A stretch of 59,033 nucleotides of DNA from Accumulibacter sp. (GTDB lineage: Bacteria; Pseudomonadota; Gammaproteobacteria; Burkholderiales; Rhodocyclaceae). The DNA lies in the NCBI RefSeq assembly GCF_023806635.1, contig NZ_JAMTDQ010000097.1, positions 1-59,033 of the forward strand, written 5' to 3'. Shown here one piece after another: positions 29,013-36,780 of the stretch. Under the pieces are notes generated by a model, which searched no databases, was not told where the DNA came from, and worked only from the letters and a program-made list of their open reading frames with translations. A program made the translations under genes and the position numbers. Position 1 is the first letter of the stretch. Each line of letters starts with the position of its first letter.

Positions 29013-29918
29013 ATGCCTGACCACCCGTCAACCGCCAGCCCCCTGCCCTGCCGCAGCACTATCCGACCCGGCAGGGCCCGCCGATGCCTGGGTGCGTTCG
29101 CGCTGGCTCTCGCGGCCTTGCCGGCCGCATCCGGCGCCACCCTGACGCTGGTTGACAGCCGGCCGCTCGCTGCCGGCGCGAGCCTGGCGCCGCCACCGTG
29201 GCCCGCCGGCACGCGCTGGCGGCTTGATGCCAGCGGGCTGCGCGGCCCGCAACCGCTGGCCTGCCCGCAGGCGCGACAGCAGATTCTGCTGCTCCCTGCC
29301 CAGGGCCTTTTCCAGGGCGCGTGGCAGGCCGACGACGCCGTGCGGGCACAGCAGCAGGCCGCCGCGCTGGGTTTCTCCCGCCCCGATACGACCACGCTGC
29401 GGCTGGAGTGCGCCAATGGCAGCTTCGACCTGCACCGCGCGGCAGCCGAGCGGCTGCTCACCGCACTCGACGGCCGGGTGCTCGTGCTCCGTCACCGCGC
29501 CGCTGCGGGTGACGCGCAGGCACCGGTGCGCGAGCTGCTGCTGCAGCACCTGTCCGAACAGGGCAGCGCCTTCGACGCCGCACGGGTGTCGCGCCTGCAT
29601 GCCTGGCTCGCGCCGTCGCTCAGCCAGGCTTTCAGGCGCTGGTTTGCGCGACCGCCGCGTCCGGACGAAGCACCCTACCTCGACGGCGATCCGTTCACCG
29701 ACACGCAGGAACCACCGCTGTCGCTGACGCTGGGCGAACTCGCGCGGCGCGGCGAGCAGGCCACGCAGCTGGTCCTGGTCGACGTCGGAGCTGGCCGTCA
29801 GCACCGGTTGGCGTATCGACTGCAACGCCGCGACGGGGCCGGCTGGCGCATCACCGACATCGACTACGGCGACGGGGTCACGCTGCGGCAACTGATGCGC
29901 AAGGACATGCAGCCGTGA
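29013..29918 (+). CDS. Exported protein, possibly DUF3828-like
   Basis: 301 aa, periplasmic or secreted. After a basic N-terminus a signal helix (about 28-43) ends near PAASGA. The C-terminal half ends with GWRITDIDYGDGVTLRQLM, which resembles the closing strand of DUF3828-type proteins (WxIxDIxYxDG). Two cysteines (about 84 and 130) could pair. The next gene has an in-frame GTG overlapping this stop. No function is established. Confidence 0.6.
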   Translation: MPDHPSTASPLPCRSTIRPGRARRCLGAFALALAALPAASGATLTLVDSRPLAAGASLAPPPWPAGTRWRLDASGLRGPQPLACPQARQQILLLPAQGLFQGAWQADDAVRAQQQAAALGFSRPDTTTLRLECANGSFDLHRAAAERLLTALDGRVLVLRHRAAAGDAQAPVRELLLQHLSEQGSAFDAARVSRLHAWLAPSLSQAFRRWFARPPRPDEAPYLDGDPFTDTQEPPLSLTLGELARRGEQATQLVLVDVGAGRQHRLAYRLQRRDGAGWRITDIDYGDGVTLRQLMRKDMQP

Positions 29919-30010
29919 CGGTCAATCCAGCCATGACAGTCCCGGACAGGTACCGCCAGTTGACGCCGGTCCGACATGATGAAACGGGCGCCCGCAGCGC
30001 GCTTCCGCCG

Positions 30011-30652
30011 ATGATTCCGGCGCGCTGGTTGCCGCCGATGCTGCTGGCGCTGATCGTCAGCGGCGGCAGCATCGTTGCCCAGGCCGCTGGCTTCGACTGC
30101 GGCAGGGCCGATACGCCACTGGAAAGGACGATCTGTCAGGATCCCGTGGCAAGCGCTCTCGACGAGCAGCTTGCGGCGGCCTACCGCGACGCCGGCAAGC
30201 GCTGCCCGGCCGGCGGCCTGAGGATCGAGCAACAGCGGTGGCTGCAGGAGGTGCGCAACGTCTGTCGCGACGTCGCCTGTCTGGCCCCGGCCTACCGCGC
30301 CCGCATCGCCGAACTGCACGCCCGGCAATGCCGCGGCGAAACCTGCGCCGGTCTGGGGCAGCGACTGGTCGGCGCCTGGCGGCAGACCTCCGGCGCCGGT
30401 TCGTTCGAGGAAATCGCCTTCGCGGCGGGCAGCAGCCCGAACCAGGGCCGCTTCGATACCTGGCTGCACGGCCGCCCCGAATTCGTTGACGGCCGCTGGC
30501 GGCTGCAGGCGTGCGAACTGCGGCTGCTGCTGCCCGGCGAAGCGGATGGCAGCGCAATGCTGATGACGCTCAGGACGGTGGACGCCGATCACCTGGTCGT
30601 GCTGGAAACGGACCAGACCAGGCCGGCCCGGTACCGGCGCGTCAGACCTTGA
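30011..30652 (+). CDS. Exported DUF1311 (LprI N-terminal-like) protein
   Basis: 213 aa from the ATG before IPARWL, which gives a clean signal peptide ending near VAQAAG. An in-frame GTG at 29915 overlaps the previous stop, so a longer 245-aa form is possible. The mature N-terminus has the DUF1311 pattern FDCGRADTPLERTICQDP, then LDEQLAAAYRDA and several paired cysteines; this domain occurs in lysozyme-inhibitor-like and other envelope proteins. The C-terminal half is a small beta-rich region. It ends the four-gene exported-protein cluster. Confidence 0.7.
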   Translation: MIPARWLPPMLLALIVSGGSIVAQAAGFDCGRADTPLERTICQDPVASALDEQLAAAYRDAGKRCPAGGLRIEQQRWLQEVRNVCRDVACLAPAYRARIAELHARQCRGETCAGLGQRLVGAWRQTSGAGSFEEIAFAAGSSPNQGRFDTWLHGRPEFVDGRWRLQACELRLLLPGEADGSAMLMTLRTVDADHLVVLETDQTRPARYRRVRP

Positions 30653-30837
30653 CGATACACCAGGCCACGGCGGCTGCCGGACCGCCGTGGCAGCAGATCG
30701 CGGTCGCGGGCAAAGCCTCAGCCCTGAAGCGCAGGCATCTCCGGATCCTGGCCTCGATCCGCAGGCTGCATGACAGCCTCGATGTTCCGGCGGACATCCT
30801 GGCTGCCGACGCCGTCCCCATCCTCCGCCAGCACTGA
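30649..30837 (+). pseudogene. HigA-type antitoxin C-terminal remnant
   Basis: The reading frame ending at 30837 contains LRILASIRRLHDSLDVPADI, which closely resembles the last helix of HigA-family antitoxins (IRRLHxxLxIPADIL). The N-terminal helix-turn-helix part and any toxin gene are missing, and no proper start or ribosome site is present. The frame upstream runs through the DUF1311 gene. I read it as a decayed antitoxin fragment. Confidence 0.45.
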
Positions 30838-30886
30838 GCCCCGGAAGCAAGGGGGCCTTTCAGGAGCCCTTGCAGGAAAGTGAGGA

Positions 30887-30916
30887 TTGACGCTGCTTCA
30901 CGCGCACTCCTATACT
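30887..30916 (+). promoter_or_regulatory. Sigma-70-type promoter of the ion channel gene
   Basis: TTGACG, an 18-nt spacer and TATACT. The ATG at 31075 lies about 158 nt downstream, giving a long leader in which no riboswitch is recognisable. Confidence 0.6.
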
Positions 30917-31074
30917 CGTCGTGGTTCGGCCGGGTTGCCGACCCTTCGAGCGGCGGCGCCCGGTCGCCCCTGGCGATGATCCGCTCGTGCCGCAGCCGAC
31001 GATCGGCCGCCGTGCGACTGCTTCGCGATGTGCTCGCCCGACCCGCTTGCCCAGGACTCCAGCACCCAGACGCC

Positions 31075-31749
31075 ATGCGAAATCTGATCCGGAATCTCCA
31101 GTCTTACTGGCTGGCGGACGCCAGCTTCGTCACCCTGCTGATCATGCTCCTCACGGCAGTGTTCGTACTTCCGATCATCATGGCACACAGTGGTCATGGA
31201 GTACGGCTGTTCAACATACTCCTGCTCAGCGTCTTCTTCTCGGGAATCTTCTCGACACGCAGCATGGGACTCATCACCGTGTCCTCGGTTCTGTTCGGCA
31301 TTCACCTGGCCCTGCGAATCATCCGTTTCGGAGAGAACCCGTATTCATTCTTCGTCCTGGAGAATCTGATCGGCATCGCCAATACCCTGGTCTTCATCTT
31401 CATCAACCTGCAGCTTCTCTTTCGCGACCAGATCGTCAACGCCTACCGGATTGTCGGAGCGGTCAATGTGTACCTCTTGCTGGCACTCATGGGAGCGCTG
31501 ACGCTGGAAGTCATTCATGCCGCCACCGGCGTGTCCCTGGGCGGCAATGTCGTGCTCACTGGCACCGACCATGACTACGCTCACTTCATCTATTTCAGCC
31601 TGGCTTCACTGACGACCGTCGGCTACGGCGATATCTATGCCCTCAGCACTTCAGCCAGGATGCTGGCCGTTTTCCTGTCCACACTGGGCGTCATGTTCCC
31701 GGCCATCGTCATCGCCCGCATGGTCGGGCTGGCTTCCAGCCCGCGTTGA
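31075..31749 (+). CDS. Potassium channel family protein (pore-loop type)
   Basis: A 224-aa membrane protein. Several hydrophobic helices lie between 15 and 150, followed by the K+ selectivity filter LTTVGYGDIYALS and a final helix (about 195-218). The first helices lack an obvious arginine-rich voltage sensor, and no RCK regulatory domain follows, so gating is unknown. The ATG of MRNLIRN is chosen because the upstream in-frame residues are basic and not membrane-like. Confidence 0.78.
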   Translation: MRNLIRNLQSYWLADASFVTLLIMLLTAVFVLPIIMAHSGHGVRLFNILLLSVFFSGIFSTRSMGLITVSSVLFGIHLALRIIRFGENPYSFFVLENLIGIANTLVFIFINLQLLFRDQIVNAYRIVGAVNVYLLLALMGALTLEVIHAATGVSLGGNVVLTGTDHDYAHFIYFSLASLTTVGYGDIYALSTSARMLAVFLSTLGVMFPAIVIARMVGLASSPR

Positions 31750-32074
31750 TCATCCGTATGGGCCGGACGAATTGCGGGAACGGTGGCTGAAGGCCCGCTG
31801 GGCAGGCACTCTGGGGCTCGCCCTGGTGCGCTCGCGCGCCCCCCCATCCTTCCTCGTCAAGCGACGCCGCAGCCGCGGCAGGCGAAGGTCTTGAGCCTGG
31901 CCTTGCATCCAGTTTCGCCGGGCGTGCGTATCCAGGACAGGCGGCTGCAGACCGGTCGCCACGAGCCGCCGCAACGGCCACCACCTGGACGCCAGGCGCG
32001 CAGCGCGCGCCCCTTGGCCCGGCTGGCGGCATCCGGCAGAATGCAGCTGGCGAGCACGACGGAGTGAGCAGCCG
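31750..32074. other. Gene-free gap
   Basis: About 325 nt between the channel gene and the sigma factor gene. It holds no recognisable gene, terminator with T-run or clear promoter; a C-rich tract (GCGCGCCCCCCC, near 31834) is the only visible feature. Confidence 0.5.
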
Positions 32075-32737
32075 ATGGACTACACCGACAACCTGGCCGC
32101 CGAGCCACCCGCCGCCAGCGAGGCGCCAGCGGCGACCGCCGCCGCTGGCGGCCCGCCGCCGCTGGCGGCCGACGATTCCCGCCTGCTGGCTGCGGTGGCC
32201 CGCGTCGTCCGCCAGGACGAGCAGGCACTGGCCGAGCTTTACGACGCGCTCGCCGGCCGCGTCTATGGCCTTGCGCTGCGCATCGTGCGCCAGGTGCAGA
32301 CCGCCGAGGAGGTCACCGAGGATACCTTCTGGCAGGTCTGGCGGCAGGCACCGCGTTTCGACCCACTGCGCGGCAGCGTCGCCGCGTGGGTGCTGACGAT
32401 CGCCCGCAGTCGCGCGCTCGATGCCGTGCGCCGCTGCGAACCGACCGAAGTGCTTGACGAGGAGCGGCTGGCGGCCGTCGCCGGCGACGGCGACCCGCAG
32501 GATCTGCTGCTGGCGGTGCAACAGCAGCACCGCTTGCACGCCGCGCTCGGCACGCTCGATGCCGTACCGCGACAGTTGCTGGCGCTGGCGTTCTTCCGCG
32601 GCCTGTCGCACGAGGAGATCGCCAGTCAGATGAGCATGCCGCTCGGCACGGTCAAGTCGCACATCCGCCGCGCCCTGCTCCGCCTGCGCGATCTGCTCGG
32701 CACCGATGACTCCCGCTTTCCGATGGTGACGCCATGA
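32075..32737 (+). CDS. ECF-type RNA polymerase sigma factor
   Basis: A 220-aa extracytoplasmic-function sigma factor. After an Ala/Pro-rich N-terminal 35 residues, region 2 (about 45-110) shows LYDALAGRVYGLALRIV, AEEVTEDTFWQVWRQA and AWVLTIARSRALD. Region 4 (about 155-210) has AFFRGLSHEEIA and the helix-turn-helix PLGTVKSHIRRALLRLRD. The stop overlaps the cupin gene by 4 nt, so the next gene is the likely cognate regulator. The inducing stress is not apparent. Confidence 0.9.
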   Translation: MDYTDNLAAEPPAASEAPAATAAAGGPPPLAADDSRLLAAVARVVRQDEQALAELYDALAGRVYGLALRIVRQVQTAEEVTEDTFWQVWRQAPRFDPLRGSVAAWVLTIARSRALDAVRRCEPTEVLDEERLAAVAGDGDPQDLLLAVQQQHRLHAALGTLDAVPRQLLALAFFRGLSHEEIASQMSMPLGTVKSHIRRALLRLRDLLGTDDSRFPMVTP

Positions 32738-33576
32738 ACAGCCCGCCCACCCAGCTCGGCACCACCGCCGCCGAAAATGACGAACAGGAGGCGCTGCAAA
32801 GAATGATCTGTGACGGACTGGCGCCCATCGCCCTCCCCCCCGGCGCTGCCACTGGCCTGCGCAGCCGCCTGCTGCAGCGTGTCGGCGACAGCGCCCGCCG
32901 CCACGCCGGCCTGATCACCGTTCGCACCGGCGAAGGCACCTGGCGCAAGCTCATCAAGGGGGTGCGCAGCAAGCTGCTGCACACCGGCGCCGACGGTGCT
33001 TCGGTGTTGATCGAACTGGCTGCCGGCGCGGTCCTGCCGGTGCACCGCCACCAGCATCTCGAGGAAGGCATCGTGCTGCGCGGCTCGCTGCAACTCGGCG
33101 ACCTGAACCTGGTTCCGGGCGACTACCACGTCTCGCCACCGGGCAGCCGCCACGGCCGCATCTCATCGCGCTCGGGCGGGCTGGCATACCTGCGCGGCAG
33201 TTCGCTCGGCCACACCCGGGCCGCCCTCGGCGAACTCATCGGCGGGCTGCTGCCCGGCGCCGGGCCCGCGACCCGCACCGTCCACGCTGCCGACGACGAC
33301 TGGCAGACGATCGCCGACGGCGTCGAAGAGAAGATCCTCTGGCGAGCCGGCGACGTCGTTTCGCGCTTCTACCGCCTGGCAGCGGGCAGCCGCCTGCCGG
33401 CACATGGCCACGCGCACGAGGAGGAGTGGATGCTGCTCGCTGGCGACGCGTACTTTGGCGACATCCTGGTGCGGGCCGGCGAGTTCCATCTCGCGCCGGC
33501 AGGCAGCACGCACGGCGAGCTCAGCAGTGAGCATGGCGCTGTCGCCTTCGTCCGTGGTCACGCCATCGTAGCGTGA
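32734..33576 (+). CDS. ChrR-like tandem cupin protein (putative anti-sigma factor)
   Basis: 280 aa. The N-terminal 50 residues resemble the anti-sigma linker (LAPIALPPGAATGLRSRLLQ) but lack the zinc-binding H-x3-C-x2-C. Two cupin domains follow. Cupin 1 (about 62-155) has ligands H104, H106/H108, E110/E111 and H140; cupin 2 (about 185-278) has H224, H226/H228, E229/E230 and H260. In ChrR a C-terminal cupin senses singlet oxygen or peroxides and the N-terminal domain holds the sigma factor. Anti-sigma function here is inferred from position and 4-nt overlaps on both sides. Confidence 0.78.
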   Translation: MNSPPTQLGTTAAENDEQEALQRMICDGLAPIALPPGAATGLRSRLLQRVGDSARRHAGLITVRTGEGTWRKLIKGVRSKLLHTGADGASVLIELAAGAVLPVHRHQHLEEGIVLRGSLQLGDLNLVPGDYHVSPPGSRHGRISSRSGGLAYLRGSSLGHTRAALGELIGGLLPGAGPATRTVHAADDDWQTIADGVEEKILWRAGDVVSRFYRLAAGSRLPAHGHAHEEEWMLLAGDAYFGDILVRAGEFHLAPAGSTHGELSSEHGAVAFVRGHAIVA

Positions 33577-34112
33577 GCCGGAGGGGGATCGGCCAGCGCT
33601 TCGTCATGATCAGTCGCTGGCGTCTCGAGACGAGAGCCGAGCGGCTCTGGCAAGTGTTGGCGCGACCGACGCAGTGGCCCGCCTGGTGGCCCGGCCTGCT
33701 GCGCGTCGATGAACTTGCCGGCGGCGACGGCGAGGGCATCGGTGCGCGTCATGCCTTCGTCTGGTGCAGTGGTCTCGGCTACCGGCTGCAGCTCGTGATG
33801 CGCACGACGCGCGTCGCGCGCGCACGCGAACTCGAGGCGACTGCCAGCGGCGACCTGCAGGGCATCGGCCTGTGGCTGATCGAGGCCGACGGACCGCACG
33901 CCGTGCGCCTGACCTACCGCTGGGACGTCGAACTCCGCCGGCCGTGGATGCGCCTGCTGGCGCCACTGCTGCGGGGCGTCTTTGCCCGCCGCCACTTCGC
34001 GCTGATGGCGAGCGGTGCGGTCGGCATGGCGCGGCAGCTCGGCTGCCATCTGTCGCAACGCGAGGAGTGGTCGGCGATCAATCGCCTCACCGACGAATCT
34101 GGCACGCCCTGA
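33573..34112 (+). CDS. SRPBCC-family (polyketide cyclase-like) protein
   Basis: 179 aa with a START/Bet v1-like fold: WRLETRAERLWQVLARPTQW, then a WWPGLLRVDEL turn and a beta-rich middle ending in LTYRWDVELRRPWMRLLAP. Such proteins bind hydrophobic ligands; the ligand is unknown. The GTG start overlaps the cupin stop (GTGA), so it is the third gene of the ECF sigma operon. An ATG at residue 12 would be an alternative start. Confidence 0.75.
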   Translation: MSRRGIGQRFVMISRWRLETRAERLWQVLARPTQWPAWWPGLLRVDELAGGDGEGIGARHAFVWCSGLGYRLQLVMRTTRVARARELEATASGDLQGIGLWLIEADGPHAVRLTYRWDVELRRPWMRLLAPLLRGVFARRHFALMASGAVGMARQLGCHLSQREEWSAINRLTDESGTP

Positions 34113-34190
34113 GCGGCTCGCCGGCAGGCGTCGCGCTGCCGCGCTGGCGGTCGCTGCCGTACAATCCGCTGCCCTCCGCGAAAGCCACCG

Positions 34191-34902
34191 ATGCGCCGCC
34201 TGCTGCTGATTCCGATCGAGATTGCTGCCCGCCTGCAGCGCGATGTCCTGTTGCTGATTCTCGTCCTGCTTTGCGTCGGGCTCAGCGTGCTCGACCCGGC
34301 AGCCGTCGCCAGCTACCCGCGGCTCGTCGACTGGCCGACGATCGCAGCCCTCGCCGGCCTGCTCCTGCTGACCACCGGTCTCGAGGAGAGCGGTTTCCTG
34401 CAACACCTCGCCTTCCACCGGATCACCCGCATGCGGAGCGAGCGGCACCTCGCCCTGCTGCTGGTCGTCGTCGCGGCGGCGCTCGCCAGCGTGTTGACCA
34501 ATGACATCGCGCTGTTCGTCGTCGTGCCGCTGACTCTCGGCCTGCACGGCATGGCCGCCCTGCCGACTGCCCGCCTGGTGATCTTCGAAGCCCTGGCGGT
34601 CAATGCCGGCTCGGTGCTGACACCGATCGGCAATCCGCAGAATCTCTTCCTCTGGCATCGCTCGGGCGTCTCGTTCGCCACCTTCGTCGGCGAAATGCTG
34701 CCACTGGCGGCGATCCTGCTCGGTACCCTGGTGCTGCTCACCCTGCTCGCCTTTCCCGCGCACCGCATCGACGCGCATGAAGACATCAGCCCTCCGCCTG
34801 CTCGGCGAGAGACAGGCCTGGTCGATCTTTCACGTCTGGTCTCTGCCCTTCCTCGGTGTCGTCGCCAGCCTCGCCGGCGCCTGGCTGTTCCTGCGCCAGT
34901 GA
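34191..34902 (+). pseudogene. YbiR-type transporter with internal deletion and frameshift
   Basis: The first 195 or so codons match the N-terminal half of YbiR-like (ArsB/NhaD superfamily) permeases: DWPTIAALAGLLLLTTGLEE, LTNDIALFVVVPL and FEALAVNAGSVLTPIGNPQN. After HRIDAH the frame goes out of family. In the +1 frame from 34777 a 41-codon stretch, with ALRLLGERQAWSIFHVWSLP and one last hydrophobic helix, matches the C-terminus of YbiR, ending at TGA 34902. About 130 middle residues are missing and the frame is broken. Read straight through, the ORF would stop at 34934. A TACAAT box precedes it. Confidence 0.75.
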
Positions 34903-35065
34903 CGGCCAGAGCCGGCCACCGATACCGTGGGTAGCCTGCAGCGGCAGGGCCGGGGTGCGGCGACTCGCTGCGGCTGGCGCGCCGCCGGCAGCGAAAACGA
35001 CGGCAATTGCGGCACTATTTGGCTGAATTAACTTGATTCCCCTAGCCTTTTCCCGGTCTTCTTCC

Positions 35066-35071
35066 TATACT
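35066..35071 (+). promoter_or_regulatory. -10 element of the hemerythrin gene
   Basis: TATACT, 47 nt before the start, in a locally AT-rich stretch (35015-35060). No standard-spaced -35 box is visible. Confidence 0.45.
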
Positions 35072-35118
35072 GGCAAGACAAGAACGGCATTCGAAGAAAT
35101 TCAGACAGGAGACATGTC

Positions 35119-35568
35119 ATGAAAATCTGCCTTCCGGGGTTGCTGCCCGAGCAGTTGGTGGTCGATCTGCCGGAAATCGACGCCCAGCATGAGGAGATTT
35201 TTTGCCGCATCGAGTCCCTCAAGACGGCCTGTTTCGAGAGCAGTCACGTGCCGGTTGCCGAGTTCCAGGCGCTCCTCGACTACTTCACGATGCACTTCGC
35301 CACCGAAGAGCGGCTGGCTGAGGAAGCCGGACTCGATTTCGTCGACCATGCTCGCATCCACGAGGACACGCTGCGTCTGCTCCGCCGGGCACTGGTGGAG
35401 GTGATTCGAGGCGCGCGGGACGCACACTCGTTCCTGCGCTACTGCGAGTACTGGTTCGAGCGTCACATCAGCGAAGACGACCGCCTGTTCATCAACAACC
35501 TGCAGTCATCGAACTTCATGCCGTCGCCCGGCTTCTGGCAAGGCGGTGACCTGCAGGCCTGCGCCTGA
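35119..35568 (+). CDS. Bacteriohemerythrin
   Basis: A 149-aa O2-binding di-iron four-helix protein. The full ligand set is visible: H24 (DAQHEEIF), H59 and E63 (HFATEE), H78 and H82 (HARIHE), H117 and D121 (HISED). Stand-alone hemerythrins store or deliver oxygen or sense redox state in microaerobic bacteria. The ATG is preceded by AGGAGA. No partner gene is adjacent. Confidence 0.93.
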   Translation: MKICLPGLLPEQLVVDLPEIDAQHEEIFCRIESLKTACFESSHVPVAEFQALLDYFTMHFATEERLAEEAGLDFVDHARIHEDTLRLLRRALVEVIRGARDAHSFLRYCEYWFERHISEDDRLFINNLQSSNFMPSPGFWQGGDLQACA

Positions 35569-35694
35569 GTCCGCCGCGCCGCCTGACAACGGCTGGTGAG
35601 CCACATTCGCCACAGGCATCCCCGACTCCCCCTGCCGCGTGACCCCGAAGCTCCAGCAAGCCGGACGCCGGCACGGGGAGTTCCGTTGCCGCGC

Positions 35695-35997
35695 TCAGCG
35701 GTAGGGCGTTGCTGGCGGCGGCGAACAGTTGCCCTTCTTCGCCTGACCCGGAGGGCAGTGAACCCCCTGCCCCTGCCCCTGCCCCTGCGCTTGCCCCTTG
35801 CCGTGGTGCTTTTGCCAATAGACCGGGTCCCGCCACTGCTTGCCATCCCAGTAATAGCCGCGCCGGTCGCGGTCACCAAAACGGATCGTCGCGCCGCCGG
35901 TCTGGATCTCCACGCTACCGACGTTGATCTGGACGTCCGCCGCCGGGGCCATGACGGGCAGGACCGCCAGCATCGCACAACACAGGATCCTTCTCAT
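35695..35997 (-). CDS. Small exported protein with Gly-Gln repeat (DUF2502-like)
   Basis: 100 aa. A signal peptide (RRILCCAMLAVLPVMAPAAD) is followed by a short domain with VQINVGSVEIQTGG and RFGDRDRRGYYWDGKQW, reminiscent of YpeC/DUF2502 proteins. A GQAQGQGQGQG run comes next, then CPPGQAKKGNC, where two cysteines may pair. I use the ATG at 35997 because GGAG lies 9 nt upstream; an ATG 5 codons earlier overlaps that site. Function unknown. Confidence 0.7.
   Translation of the reverse strand: MRRILCCAMLAVLPVMAPAADVQINVGSVEIQTGGATIRFGDRDRRGYYWDGKQWRDPVYWQKHHGKGQAQGQGQGQGVHCPPGQAKKGNCSPPPATPYR
35765..35788. repeat. Hexanucleotide repeat (CCCTGC)4
   Basis: Four exact CCCTGC units lie in the minus-strand coding region and encode the Gly-Gln run. 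Gain or loss of units would keep the reading frame and only change repeat length. Confidence 0.7.
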
Positions 35998-36058
35998 CCA
36001 GGCATTCTCCATCGAATCAGGGTGGGCGGCATCATGCGCGCCGTTGCAGGAGCCGCGA

Positions 36059-36574
36059 TCAGGGTTGCGAGCGGTTGACGGCCGCCAGCTGCGCGAGGTA
36101 GTCCTGGTGCGCCGGCAGGCTCAACGCGTTGGGCCGGACGGCCTTGACGGCAGCGACGGCAGCATCCTTCGACCAGCCCCGTTCGAGCAGGATCTGGGCC
36201 GCCATCAGCCCGGTGCGCCCCGAGCCACCCTTGCAATGAATGGCGACCCGCTTGCCGTCGTCGAGCAACCGGTGCACGGCCTCCCGCTGCGCCTGCCAGG
36301 CGGCGGCGAAATCCGCCGTGGGCGCATGATCGTCCTCGATGGGCAGGTGAAACCATCGCAGCCCACGCTTTGCGCACAGGTCGCCGAGTGTGCTCACCCC
36401 GTTGCTCGCCATTTCGTCGCTCGGCATCAGCGTCAGTACGGCTGCAGCGCCGGCAGCCTGCAGTTGCTCGACTGCGTCCGCAGCATCGACGCCGCGGGTT
36501 CCCGGACATGGGGTGAGGATGAAGCCGGCGCCGCCCTGGCTCAGGGGCAACAGGTCGGAGGGATGAGTGTTCAT
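36059..36574 (-). CDS. Tyrosine/dual-specificity phosphatase-like protein
   Basis: 171 aa, cytoplasmic. The PTP loop is HCKGGSGRTG, matching HCx5R with nucleophile Cys and phosphate-binding Arg. An upstream acid is plausible in LPIEDDHAP. FILTPCPGTRG near the start and the overall size resemble the cyclin-dependent-kinase-inhibitor-3-like (KAP) bacterial family. The ATG of MNTHPSD is chosen; the upstream extension to 36790 overlaps the divergent dehydrogenase gene and is Pro/Arg-rich noise. The substrate is unknown. Confidence 0.85.
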   Translation of the reverse strand: MNTHPSDLLPLSQGGAGFILTPCPGTRGVDAADAVEQLQAAGAAAVLTLMPSDEMASNGVSTLGDLCAKRGLRWFHLPIEDDHAPTADFAAAWQAQREAVHRLLDDGKRVAIHCKGGSGRTGLMAAQILLERGWSKDAAVAAVKAVRPNALSLPAHQDYLAQLAAVNRSQP

Positions 36575-36780
36575 GGTGTGGGTCGTCGATGAGGGTTGGA
36601 AACCGGACCGCCCGCGAGGCGGTGGCGGAGGAAGGCGGCATGGATCGATCACCCACCGAGCCGCTGCCGATTCGCGGATTCTACCGGACTTGAAGCGCCG
36701 CGCCGACTGCCGGATACTTGGCGACCTGCCCGCAGGCGTGGCCGGCGCGGCACCGCCACCGCTTTCGCGAGTGAGGACAG

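Noticed and set aside
35756-35800. Possible CRISPR or tandem-repeat array
   Set aside because: The units are 6 bp with no spacers and encode a Gly-Gln run.
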